In this document: positions 51,159 through 59,697 of the stretch, one piece after another
Numbering within the stretch: position 1 is the stretch's first letter
Layout: each line of letters starts with the position of its first letter
Origin: Erwinia mallotivora
GTDB lineage: Bacteria; Pseudomonadota; Gammaproteobacteria; Enterobacterales; Enterobacteriaceae
Length of the DNA: 59,697 bases
NCBI RefSeq assembly: GCF_000590885.1
Contig: NZ_JFHN01000068.1
Coordinates: 1 to 59,697, forward strand
Reading direction: 5' to 3'
The notes under the pieces: generated by a model
What the model saw: the letters and a program-made list of their open reading frames with translations, nothing else
Database searches by the model: none
What the model was told of the DNA's origin: nothing
Made by a program: the position numbers and the translations under genes

Positions 51159-53087
51159 ATGCCTGTAATTACTCTTCCTGATGGAAGTCAGCGTAAGTTT
51201 GATCATGCTGTCAGCGTGATGGATATTGCTCAGGATATTGGTCCGGGGCTGGCAAAAGCCTGTATCGCTGGTCGGGTAAATGGTGAGCTGGTCGATGCGG
51301 TTGATCCAATCAGCACCGACGCAAATGTCGCCATTATCACGGCTAAAGATGAAGCCGGGCTGGAGATTATTCGTCACTCCTGCGCTCACCTTTTAGGGCA
51401 CGCTATCAAACAGCTGTGGCCGGATACCAGAATGGCTATCGGTCCGGTTATTGATAACGGCTTCTATTATGACGTTGACATTGATCGCACGTTGACCCAG
51501 GAAGACATTGAGCTGCTGGAAAAGCGTATGCACCAGCTGGCTGAAACGAATTACGATGTCATTAAGAAAAAGGTCAGCTGGCAGGAAGCGCGTGACGCCT
51601 TCGCCGCGCGTGGCGAAACTTATAAGATGACGATTCTTGATGAAAACATCAGCCATGACGACAGTCCGGGCCTCTATCATCATCAGGAATATGTTGATAT
51701 GTGCCGTGGACCGCATGTGCCTAATATGCGTTTCTGCCACCATTTTAAATTACAAAAAATTTCAGGTGCCTACTGGCGGGGCGACAGCAACAATAAAATG
51801 TTGCAGCGAATTTACGGTACGGCCTGGGCTGATAAAAAGCAGTTGGCCGCTTATTTGTTGCGTCTGGAAGAAGCCGCTAAGCGCGATCACCGTAAAATTG
51901 GTAAGCAGCTCGATCTGTACCACATGCAGGAAGAAGCGCCGGGAATGGTATTCTGGCACAACGACGGCTGGACCATTTTCCGTGAGCTGGAGATTTTCGT
52001 TCGCAGTAAGCTGACGGAGTATGACTACCAGGAAGTTAAAGGTCCGCTGATGATGGATCGGGTGCTGTGGGAGAAAACCGGGCACTGGGAAAACTATAAA
52101 GAAGCGATGTTTACCACCTCTTCGGAGAATCGTGAATATTGTATTAAACCGATGAACTGTCCCGGACATGTCCAAATCTTCAATCAGGGACTGAAATCGT
52201 ACCGCGATCTGCCGCTGCGCATGGCTGAATTCGGCAGCTGCCATCGTAACGAACCTTCCGGGGCCCTTCATGGGCTGATGCGGGTGCGTGGCTTTACCCA
52301 GGATGATGCTCATATCTTCTGTACCGAAGAGCAGGTGCGTGCTGAAGTAAACAGCTGTATCCGCATGGTCTATGACATGTACGGCACTTTCGGCTTCGAA
52401 AAAATCGCCGTCAAACTTTCCACCCGTCCGGCGAAGCGCATTGGTTCTGATGAAATGTGGGATCGCGCTGAAGCGGACCTTGCTGCGGCGCTTGACGAGA
52501 ATCAAATCCCGTTTGAGTACCAGCCGGGTGAGGGGGCGTTCTACGGCCCCAAAATTGAATTTACCCTGCATGACTGCCTGGATCGCGCATGGCAATGTGG
52601 CACCGTGCAGCTTGACTTCTCGCTGCCAGGACGTCTTGGTGCGTCATATGTCGGTGAAAATAACGATCGCCAGGTGCCGGTAATGATCCACCGCGCCATC
52701 CTGGGGTCTGTGGAGCGCTTTATCGGTATTCTGACCGAAGAGTATGCCGGATTTTTCCCAAGCTGGCTCGCTCCGGTACAGGTGGTGGTGATGAATATCA
52801 CCGATGGTCAGTCCGAATATGTTGCAGAATTGACCCGAAAACTTCAGAATGCGGGCATTCGTGTAAAAGCGGACTTGAGAAACGAGAAGATTGGCTTTAA
52901 AATCCGCGAGCACACTTTACGTCGTGTCCCTTATATGCTGGTTTGTGGTGATAAAGAGGTGGAAGCAGGCAAAGTTGCCGTTCGCACCCGCCGTGGTAAA
53001 GACCTGGGCAGCATGGACGTAAATGAAGCGATCGCGAAACTGTTGGAAGAAATCCGCAGTCGCAATCTTCATCAACTGGAGGAATAA
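51159..53087 (+). CDS. thrS: threonyl-tRNA synthetase
   Basis: A 642-residue class II synthetase with an N-terminal TGS domain ([19 protein letters not shown]) and an editing domain containing [16 protein letters not shown] and the ThrRS second-additional-domain histidines and Cys ([12 protein letters not shown]). The catalytic core follows with the zinc-ligand Cys in [12 protein letters not shown] and motif 2 [22 protein letters not shown]. The anticodon-binding domain ends the protein. Its leader carries a tRNA-Thr-like operator. infC starts three bases after its stop. Confidence 0.98.
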   Translation: MPVITLPDGSQRKFDHAVSVMDIAQDIGPGLAKACIAGRVNGELVDAVDPISTDANVAIITAKDEAGLEIIRHSCAHLLGHAIKQLWPDTRMAIGPVIDNGFYYDVDIDRTLTQEDIELLEKRMHQLAETNYDVIKKKVSWQEARDAFAARGETYKMTILDENISHDDSPGLYHHQEYVDMCRGPHVPNMRFCHHFKLQKISGAYWRGDSNNKMLQRIYGTAWADKKQLAAYLLRLEEAAKRDHRKIGKQLDLYHMQEEAPGMVFWHNDGWTIFRELEIFVRSKLTEYDYQEVKGPLMMDRVLWEKTGHWENYKEAMFTTSSENREYCIKPMNCPGHVQIFNQGLKSYRDLPLRMAEFGSCHRNEPSGALHGLMRVRGFTQDDAHIFCTEEQVRAEVNSCIRMVYDMYGTFGFEKIAVKLSTRPAKRIGSDEMWDRAEADLAAALDENQIPFEYQPGEGAFYGPKIEFTLHDCLDRAWQCGTVQLDFSLPGRLGASYVGENNDRQVPVMIHRAILGSVERFIGILTEEYAGFFPSWLAPVQVVVMNITDGQSEYVAELTRKLQNAGIRVKADLRNEKIGFKIREHTLRRVPYMLVCGDKEVEAGKVAVRTRRGKDLGSMDVNEAIAKLLEEIRSRNLHQLEE

Positions 53088-53090
53088 GGT

Positions 53091-53642
53091 ATTAAAGGCG
53101 GAAAACGAGTTCAACCGGCGCGTCCTAATCGCATTAACAGAGAAATTCGCGCCAATGAGGTTCGTCTGACAGGCGTCGATGGCGAGCAGATTGGTATTGT
53201 CAGTCTGAATGAAGCTTTAGAAAAAGCTGAAGAAGCAGGCGTTGATTTAGTTGAAATCAGCCCTAACGCCGAGCCGCCGGTTTGCCGTATTATGGATTAC
53301 GGCAAGTTCCTCTACGAAAAAAGCAAATCTTCTAAAGAACAGAAGAAAAAGCAAAAAGTTATCCAGGTTAAGGAAATTAAATTCCGTCCTGGTACCGATG
53401 ATGGCGACTATCAGGTAAAACTACGCAACCTGGTTCGCTTTCTGGAAGAGGGTGACAAAGCCAAAATCACGCTGCGTTTTCGTGGTCGTGAAATGGCGCA
53501 CCAGCAGATCGGCATGGAAGTGCTTAACCGCGTCCGTAAAGATCTGTGTGACGATATGGATCTGGCGATTGTCGAATCCTTCCCTTCGAAGATTGAAGGT
53601 CGTCAGATGATTATGGTGCTCGCTCCGAAGAAGAAGCAGTAG
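53091..53642 (+). CDS. infC: translation initiation factor IF-3, AUU start
   Basis: The reading frame extends upstream of the first ATG (53292) to an ATT at 53091, preceded by ggaggaataaggt. From there the product begins [27 protein letters not shown], the IF-3 N-terminus. Enterobacterial infC uses AUU, and IF-3 itself rejects this codon, giving autoregulation. The length is 183 residues, three more than in E. coli, with an insertion around [13 protein letters not shown]. It is three bases from thrS, so it is co-transcribed. Confidence 0.97.
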   Translation: MKGGKRVQPARPNRINREIRANEVRLTGVDGEQIGIVSLNEALEKAEEAGVDLVEISPNAEPPVCRIMDYGKFLYEKSKSSKEQKKKQKVIQVKEIKFRPGTDDGDYQVKLRNLVRFLEEGDKAKITLRFRGREMAHQQIGMEVLNRVRKDLCDDMDLAIVESFPSKIEGRQMIMVLAPKKKQ

Positions 53643-53662
53643 GCCATTAAAGCAATATCAAG

Positions 53663-53691
53663 CACTGTGGCTTCGGTCACAGTGTCTTTTT
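53663..53691 (+). terminator. hairpin with T tract in the infC-rpmI gap
   Basis: CACTGTG / CACAGTG (53663-53669 and 53678-53684) encloses a uucg-containing loop and is followed by tcttttt. In E. coli this interval contributes to the L20-responsive control of rpmI, so it may act as a partial terminator or regulatory structure. Confidence 0.65.
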
Positions 53692-53740
53692 ATTCGCCTC
53701 TCTGGTTCATTTTATTAACAATGCGAAGTGGATGTTTTAA

Positions 53741-53938
<198 letters not shown>

Positions 53939-53977
53939 GTCATTTTTTTCAAACAGAATATTAAACAGGAGAGCTAA

Positions 53978-54334
<357 letters not shown>

Positions 54335-54342
54335 GTCAGATG

Positions 54343-54372
54343 AAAGAGGGAGCTTGCTCCCTCTTTTATTTT
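54343..54372 (+). terminator. rplT terminator
   Basis: Perfect stem AAAGAGGGAGC / GCTCCCTCTTT with a tiny loop, then a T-rich run, eight bases after the rplT stop. Confidence 0.9.
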
Positions 54373-54387
54373 TTACTGTTGAAAAAA

Positions 54388-54416
54388 TTGACTTTTTTAT
54401 CTGTGCCCTTTTCAAT
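54388..54416 (+). promoter_or_regulatory. candidate pheM-pheST promoter
   Basis: TTGACT, 17 bases, then TTCAAT, in the position of the known attenuated pheST promoter between rplT and pheM. The -10 match is moderate. Confidence 0.5.
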
Positions 54417-54463
54417 AGAGCAGTCGTTTTCAGAATTCACTTTAACAACAAGGTAATGCCTGC

Positions 54464-54505
54464 ATGAATGCGAGTTTTCGTTTCTTTTTTTACTTTAGCA
54501 CCTGA
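54464..54505 (+). CDS. pheM: pheST leader peptide
   Basis: A 13-residue leader, MNASFRFFFYFST, with five phenylalanine codons, three of them in a row. It closely resembles E. coli PheM (14 residues). Ribosome stalling at these codons when charged tRNA-Phe is scarce favours an antiterminator and lets transcription enter pheS. The attenuator hairpin follows about 45 bases later. Confidence 0.95.
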   Translation: MNASFRFFFYFST

Positions 54506-54550
54506 ATTCAGGAGGCTTGCGCTAAGAGAAGAAACGAAAAATCGCGCTGA

Positions 54551-55639
<1,089 letters not shown>

Positions 55640-55654
55640 GGGCGGTTAACAGCA

Positions 55655-58042
55655 ATGAAATTCAGCGAACTCTGGCTACGCGAATGGGTTAATCCGGCCA
55701 TCGATAGCGCCGCCCTGTCCGAACAGATAACCATGGCCGGTCTGGAAGTTGACGGCGTCGATGCGGTTGCGGGTGCATTTCACGGTGTCGTCGTGGGTGA
55801 GGTCACCGAGTGTGGTCAGCATCCGAATGCGGATAAACTGCGGGTTACCAAAATCAATATTGGCGGCGAACGCCTGTTAGATATCGTTTGTGGCGCACCA
55901 AACTGTCGTCAGGGGTTGAAAGTCGCCGTGGCAACCGTGGGTGCAGTACTTCCCGGTGATTTCAAAATCAAGGCCGCTAAACTTCGCGGCGAACCTTCAG
56001 AAGGAATGCTGTGCTCATTTTCTGAACTGGGGATTGCCGACGATCACAGTGGCATTATTGAACTGCCGCAGGATGCGCCAGTCGGAAGCGATATCCGTCA
56101 GTATCTTCAACTGGATGATAACACCATCGAAATCAGCGTTACGCCGAACCGCGCTGACTGTCTGGGGATCATCGGTATTGCCCGTGACGTGGCGATGTTA
56201 AACAAAATGGCGCTGACTGAGCCTGTGGTGACCCCCGTTACCGCAACTGTTGCCGATACCTTGCCCATCCGGGTGGATGCGGTTGAAGCGTGTCCGCGAT
56301 ATCTGGGACGGGTGATAAAAAACATCAACGTTAAGGCTGCCACGCCGCTGTGGATGAGAGAGAAACTGCGCCGTTGTGGTATTCGCTCCATCGATCCGGT
56401 GGTGGATATCACCAACTTCGTACTGCTGGAACTGGGACAGCCGATGCATGCTTTCGATCTTGATCGGATCGACGGAGGCATTGTGGTGCGTATGGCAGAA
56501 GAAGGGGAATCCCTGACGCTGCTCGATGGTAGCGATGCAAAACTGAAGAACGATACCCTGGTCATTGCTGACCATCATAAACCCCTGGCAATGGCCGGAA
56601 TTTTCGGTGGCGAACATTCAGGTGTCAATGAATCTACGCGTAGCGTGCTGTTAGAGAGTGCGTTCTTCAGTCCGCTGTCAATCACCGGTCGCGCGCGTCG
56701 TCATGGCCTGCATACCGATGCTTCGCATCGTTATGAACGTGGTGTTGACCCGCAATTACAGTACAAAGCGATGGAGCGTGCCACCGGTCTGCTGCTGGAA
56801 ATTTGTGGCGGCGAAGCCGGTTTGGTTATTGATGTTACCGACAGGGCATCGCTGCCAGAGCGTGCCACCATCACGCTGCGTCGTGAAAAACTGGACCGAC
56901 TGATCGGCCATGTTATTTCAGACGATGAAGTGAGCGACATTCTACGTCGTCTGGGCTGTGACGTGACAGAAGGCAATGGGTACTGGCAGGCAACAGCGCC
57001 AGGCTGGCGCTTTGATATCGCGATTGAAGAAGACCTGGTCGAGGAAGTCGCCCGCGTTTACGGTTACAACAATATCCCTGATGTCCCGGTGCGGGCCGGT
57101 CTGATAATGACTTCCCACCGTGAAGCTGAACTTTCTCTGAAGCGTGCGAAAGCGATGCTGGTAGATAAAGGCTACCAGGAAGCCATCACCTACAGCTTTG
57201 TTGATCCTAAATTGCAGGCGCTGTTGCATCCGGGTATTGAACCACTGGTATTACCTGCTCCCATTTCAGTCGAGATGTCCGCGATGCGTCTTTCGCTGTG
57301 GACCGGGCTGCTGACCGCGGTGGTTTACAATCAAAACCGTCAGCAAAGCAGGGTGCGACTGTTCGAAAGTGGACTGCGGTTTATACCGGATGCGCAGGCA
57401 GACCTGGGCATCCGTCAGGATGTTATGCTGGCAGGTGTTATCAGCGGTGCACGCTCCGAAGAGCACTGGGATCTGGCGCGCCAGACCGTTGACTTCTATG
57501 ATTTGAAAGGTGATTTGGAGTCCGTGCTCGATCTTACCGGTAAATCATCTGACATCACCTTCCGTGCTGAAGCTAATCCTGCACTCCATCCCGGGCAGAG
57601 TGCGGCAATTTATTTGCAGGATGCCCGCATTGGTTTTATTGGTGTGGTGCACCCGGAACTTGAGCGTAAACTGGATCTTAACGGTCGTACCGTGGTGTTC
57701 GAACTGGAATGGGATAAGGTGGCAGACCGCGTCCTGCCTGATGCCAGCGAGATTTCACGCTTCCCGGCAAACCGCCGTGATATCGCCGTCGTGGTTGCAG
57801 AAAGTGTTCCGGCAGCAGATATCATCGCAGAGTGTAAGAAAGTTGGCGTAAATCAGATAGTTGGCGTAAACTTGTTTGACGTGTACCGTGGTAAGGGCGT
57901 GAATGAAGGTTTTAAGAGCCTTGCTATCAGCCTGATTTTGCAAGATACCAGCCGGACACTCGAAGAAGAGGAGATTGCCGCAACCGTCGCCAAATGCGTT
58001 GCGGCATTAGAAGAGCGATTCCAGGCAACCTTGAGGGATTGA
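55655..58042 (+). CDS. pheT: phenylalanyl-tRNA synthetase beta subunit
   Basis: A 795-residue protein with an N-terminal tRNA-binding OB fold ([26 protein letters not shown]), B3/B4 editing domain, the DNA-binding-like B5 domain ([24 protein letters not shown]), and a C-terminal ferredoxin-like anticodon-binding domain ([19 protein letters not shown]). It lies 15 bases after pheS and 4 bases before ihfA, in one operon. Confidence 0.98.
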
Positions 58043-58046
58043 ACCT

Positions 58047-58346
58047 ATGGCGCTTACAAAAGCTGAAATGTCCGAATACCTGTTTGAAAAGCTTGGACTT
58101 AGTAAACGGGATGCCAAAGAGCTGGTAGAACTGTTTTTTGAAGAGGTCCGCAGGGCTTTGGAAAATGGTGAGCAGGTCAAACTGTCAGGATTTGGCAACT
58201 TCGACCTTCGCGACAAAAATCAACGTCCTGGACGTAACCCTAAGACCGGTGAAGATATTCCGATTACGGCGCGTCGTGTGGTCACTTTCCGGCCTGGGCA
58301 GAAGCTCAAAAGTCGGGTTGAAAACGCCACGCCAAAAGAAGACTGA
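58047..58346 (+). CDS. ihfA: integration host factor alpha subunit
   Basis: A 99-residue HU-family DNA-bending protein that pairs with Ihf[34 protein letters not shown] begins the helical body, and the DNA-contacting arm contains [12 protein letters not shown] with its intercalating proline. It is the last gene of the pheST-ihfA operon. IHF commonly assists sigma-54 promoters such as the ast promoter in this window. Confidence 0.98.
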
Positions 58347-58360
58347 TTTCTGCTATCTCA

Positions 58361-58386
58361 AAAGGCCGCTGATGCGGCCTTTTTCT
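58361..58386 (+). terminator. ihfA terminator
   Basis: AAAGGCCGC-TGAT-GCGGCCTTT perfect hairpin followed by T residues, 14 bases after the stop and eight bases before the insertion sequence. Confidence 0.92.
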
Positions 58387-58393
58387 TTGCTTT

Positions 58394-58418
58394 GACCCGT
58401 CCTGAATAGCGTTGACAC
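58394..58418 (+). repeat. left terminal inverted repeat of the IS3-family element
   Basis: GACCCGTCCTG...GTTGACAC; matches the reverse complement of the right end at about 18 of 25 positions. Confidence 0.75.
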
Positions 58419-58446
58419 ATTTTCCCGCGATTCTGAGGAGAATGTG

Positions 58447-58842
58447 ATGAAGCAATATGTTAAACGTACACAACGCGACTACTCTCTGTCCTTTAAACTG
58501 GCCGTCGTTGAGCAGGTTGAAAAAGGTGAGATGACTTATCGTCAGGCTCAGGAGCGCTACGGTATCCAGGGGTGCTCCACCGTTCTGAAGTGGCTGCGTA
58601 AATATGGCCAGCTGGACTGGCACTCTTCAAAGCAGCGCAGCGCACGTGGAGGACTCATGAAAAAATCCCTTCCCCTTACGCCTGAACAACGAATCAAAGA
58701 GCTTGAGCAGCAGCTGGCTGAATCCGAAGTGAAGGCGCAGTTCTTTGAGGCCGTCGTGAAGGTCATGAACACTGAGTTCGGTGCCACGCTGACAAAAAAG
58801 CAGTTAGCTTCGTTATCGCGCAGGCAAAAACACCCGGACTGA
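58447..58842 (+). CDS. IS3-family transposase OrfA
   Basis: A 131-residue protein with an N-terminal helix-turn-helix (FKLAVVEQVEKGEMTYRQAQERYGIQGCSTVLKWLRKYG) that binds the terminal repeats. A leucine-zipper-like coiled coil follows (PEQRIKELEQQLAESEVKAQFFEAVVKVM). I chose ATG 58447, six bases after gaggag. The frame closes shortly after the slippery site. Confidence 0.88.
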   Translation: MKQYVKRTQRDYSLSFKLAVVEQVEKGEMTYRQAQERYGIQGCSTVLKWLRKYGQLDWHSSKQRSARGGLMKKSLPLTPEQRIKELEQQLAESEVKAQFFEAVVKVMNTEFGATLTKKQLASLSRRQKHPD

Positions 58843-59663
58843 CCATCGTCAGGGTCTGCCGGTTTTTAAAAATAAGCCGTCAGGCCTGGTATCAGGGGTG
58901 TCAGCGCGTGCAACGTAAGTCAGAGCAGGCCTGCCGCATTACTGAGGAAGTGAAAAACCTCAGGATGCAGCAACCGCGCCTGGGCACGCGCAAGCTGCAC
59001 CATATCCTTAACTGTCGGGATGCACCTGAACTGCATATCGGGCGGGACAGCCTGTTTACCGTACTCCGGGAGGCCGGGCTGCGGGTACGTCCGGCCAGGG
59101 CTTATCATAAAACAACCCACAGCCATCATCGCTTTTATAAGCATCCAAACCTGCTGAAAGACGGGCCGGGGCGGACCGTCATCTCCGGCCCGGAGCAGGT
59201 TTGGGTGGCGGACATTACCTGGCTTCCGGTCAGAACCGGCACGGCTTACGTGAGCCTGGTAACCGACGCATTCTCACGGAAAATAGTGGGTTACCATGTG
59301 CATGAAAGTCTTCATACAGAGCACGTGGTGAAGGCGCTACAGATGGCACTGAAAAACCGGCATGGCAGGACACCGCTGATCCATCACTCCGATCGCGGCA
59401 TACAGTACTGCTCAGCGATGTACCAGTCGGTGCATGAAAGACACGGGCTAATCTGCTCAATGACGGATGGGTATGACTGTTATCAGAACGCCATTGCGGA
59501 GAGGGTCAACGGAATACTGAAAAACGAGCTGCTGATAACGCGCCCGGCAGACATCGTTCAGGCAGAAATAATGGTGGCGGAGTCGGTAAGAATCTACAAT
59601 AGCCAGCGACCGCATCTGTCGCTGAAATATAAAACGCCAGATGCAGTACATCAGGCGTTTTGA
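58791..59663 (+). CDS. IS3-family transposase OrfB (DDE catalytic part, made by frameshift)
   Basis: The open frame runs in the -1 phase from the slippery site; a first ATG inside it occurs later, so the main product is probably the OrfAB fusion. The DDE integrase core is intact: first Asp in QVWVADITWLPV, second Asp in LIHHSDRGIQYCS, and the Glu in NAIAERVNGILKNELL. An HTH_21-type region (RMQQPRLGTRKLHHIL-like) precedes it. It ends ten bases before the right terminal repeat. Confidence 0.9.
   Translation, partial: DKKAVSFVIAQAKTPGLTIVRVCRFLKISRQAWYQGCQRVQRKSEQACRITEEVKNLRMQQPRLGTRKLHHILNCRDAPELHIGRDSLFTVLREAGLRVRPARAYHKTTHSHHRFYKHPNLLKDGPGRTVISGPEQVWVADITWLPVRTGTAYVSLVTDAFSRKIVGYHVHESLHTEHVVKALQMALKNRHGRTPLIHHSDRGIQYCSAMYQSVHERHGLICSMTDGYDCYQNAIAERVNGILKNELLITRPADIVQAEIMVAESVRIYNSQRPHLSLKYKTPDAVHQAF
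58794..58800 (+). other. -1 programmed frameshift heptamer
   Basis: A-AAA-AAG in the OrfA frame, the canonical slippery sequence of IS3-family elements. A shift back by one base enters the OrfB frame, giving the OrfAB transposase. Confidence 0.8.
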
Positions 59664-59672
59664 GGGCGTAAA

Positions 59673-59697
59673 GTGTCAACCTATGCCAGGACTAGTC
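59673..59697 (-). repeat. right terminal inverted repeat of the IS3-family element
   Basis: GTGTCAACCTATGCCAGGAC plus tagtc; the reverse complement aligns with the left end. The window stops at or one base short of the element's outer end. Confidence 0.7.

Larger units (their letters stand above)
58394..59697 (+). mobile_element. IS3-family insertion sequence
   Basis: An element of about 1.3 kb with imperfect terminal repeats of about 25 bases (58394-58418 and 59673-59697, sharing GTCCTG and GTTGACAC) and two overlapping frames linked by an AAAAAAG slippery heptamer, the layout of IS3-family elements. Both frames are intact, so it may be active. The right end coincides with the end of the window, so the target duplication cannot be checked. 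Confidence 0.9.

Overview
The window is chromosomal DNA from a member of the Enterobacterales. Gene order and protein sequence follow Escherichia coli closely (ychF/pth/ychH/prs/ispE/lolB/hemA/prfA/prmC/sirB/kdsA/cha, then ast/spy/cho/nadE/osmE/katE, then tcyP/ydjM/hxpB/yniB/yniA/ydiY/thrS-ihfA). Deviations from that order and the accessory genes suggest a plant- or environment-associated relative such as Erwinia or Pantoea. The genus is inference; there is no rRNA or other decisive marker here.

Region 1 (1-3540) is accessory: the broken 3' end of a filamentous-haemagglutinin/CdiA-like gene, a small YjfB-like protein, and a complete Xre/MbcA/ParS-RES toxin-antitoxin pair. Region 2 (3542-19367) is housekeeping: ychF, pth, prs, ispE-lolB, hemA-prfA-prmC-sirB1-kdsA, hslJ, chaA and chaC. 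A SulP transporter and a degenerate EAL protein sit between ychF and pth, which are neighbours in E. coli. dauA is absent from its E. coli position between ychH and prs. sirB2 is reduced to a frameshifted remnant, and chaB is absent.

Region 3 (19375-28434) is the most unusual part. It is one minus-strand array of eight intact genes: SH3 lipoprotein, TssL with an OmpA domain, a short TssM, TagF, TagH (FHA), PppA phosphatase, an unknown periplasmic protein and PpkA kinase. It amounts to the T6SS inner-membrane pair plus the threonine-phosphorylation pathway. No sheath, tube, spike, baseplate, ClpV or recognisable TssJ gene lies in the window. It sits between chaC and ychO, a site that is nearly continuous in E. 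coli. It is either a decayed T6SS or a self-standing kinase/phosphatase-controlled envelope system.

Region 4 (28794-50233) holds a PEBP-family protein, the inverse autotransporter ychO, the arginine succinyltransferase operon astCADBE behind a clear sigma-54 promoter, and the envelope, stress and SOS genes spy, cho, nadE, osmE, katE, tcyP, ydjM, hxpB, yniB, yniA and ydiY. LexA boxes precede cho and ydjM. The chb operon, ves and pfkB, which lie in this part of the E. coli map, are not seen.

Region 5 (51159-58386) is the translation cluster thrS-infC-rpmI-rplT-pheM-pheS-pheT-ihfA with its known control elements visible: a tRNA-Thr anticodon-arm mimic before thrS, an AUU start for infC, a terminator after rplT, and the pheM leader peptide with its attenuator. 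The window ends in an IS3-family insertion sequence directly downstream of ihfA. No tRNA, rRNA or CRISPR array was seen.
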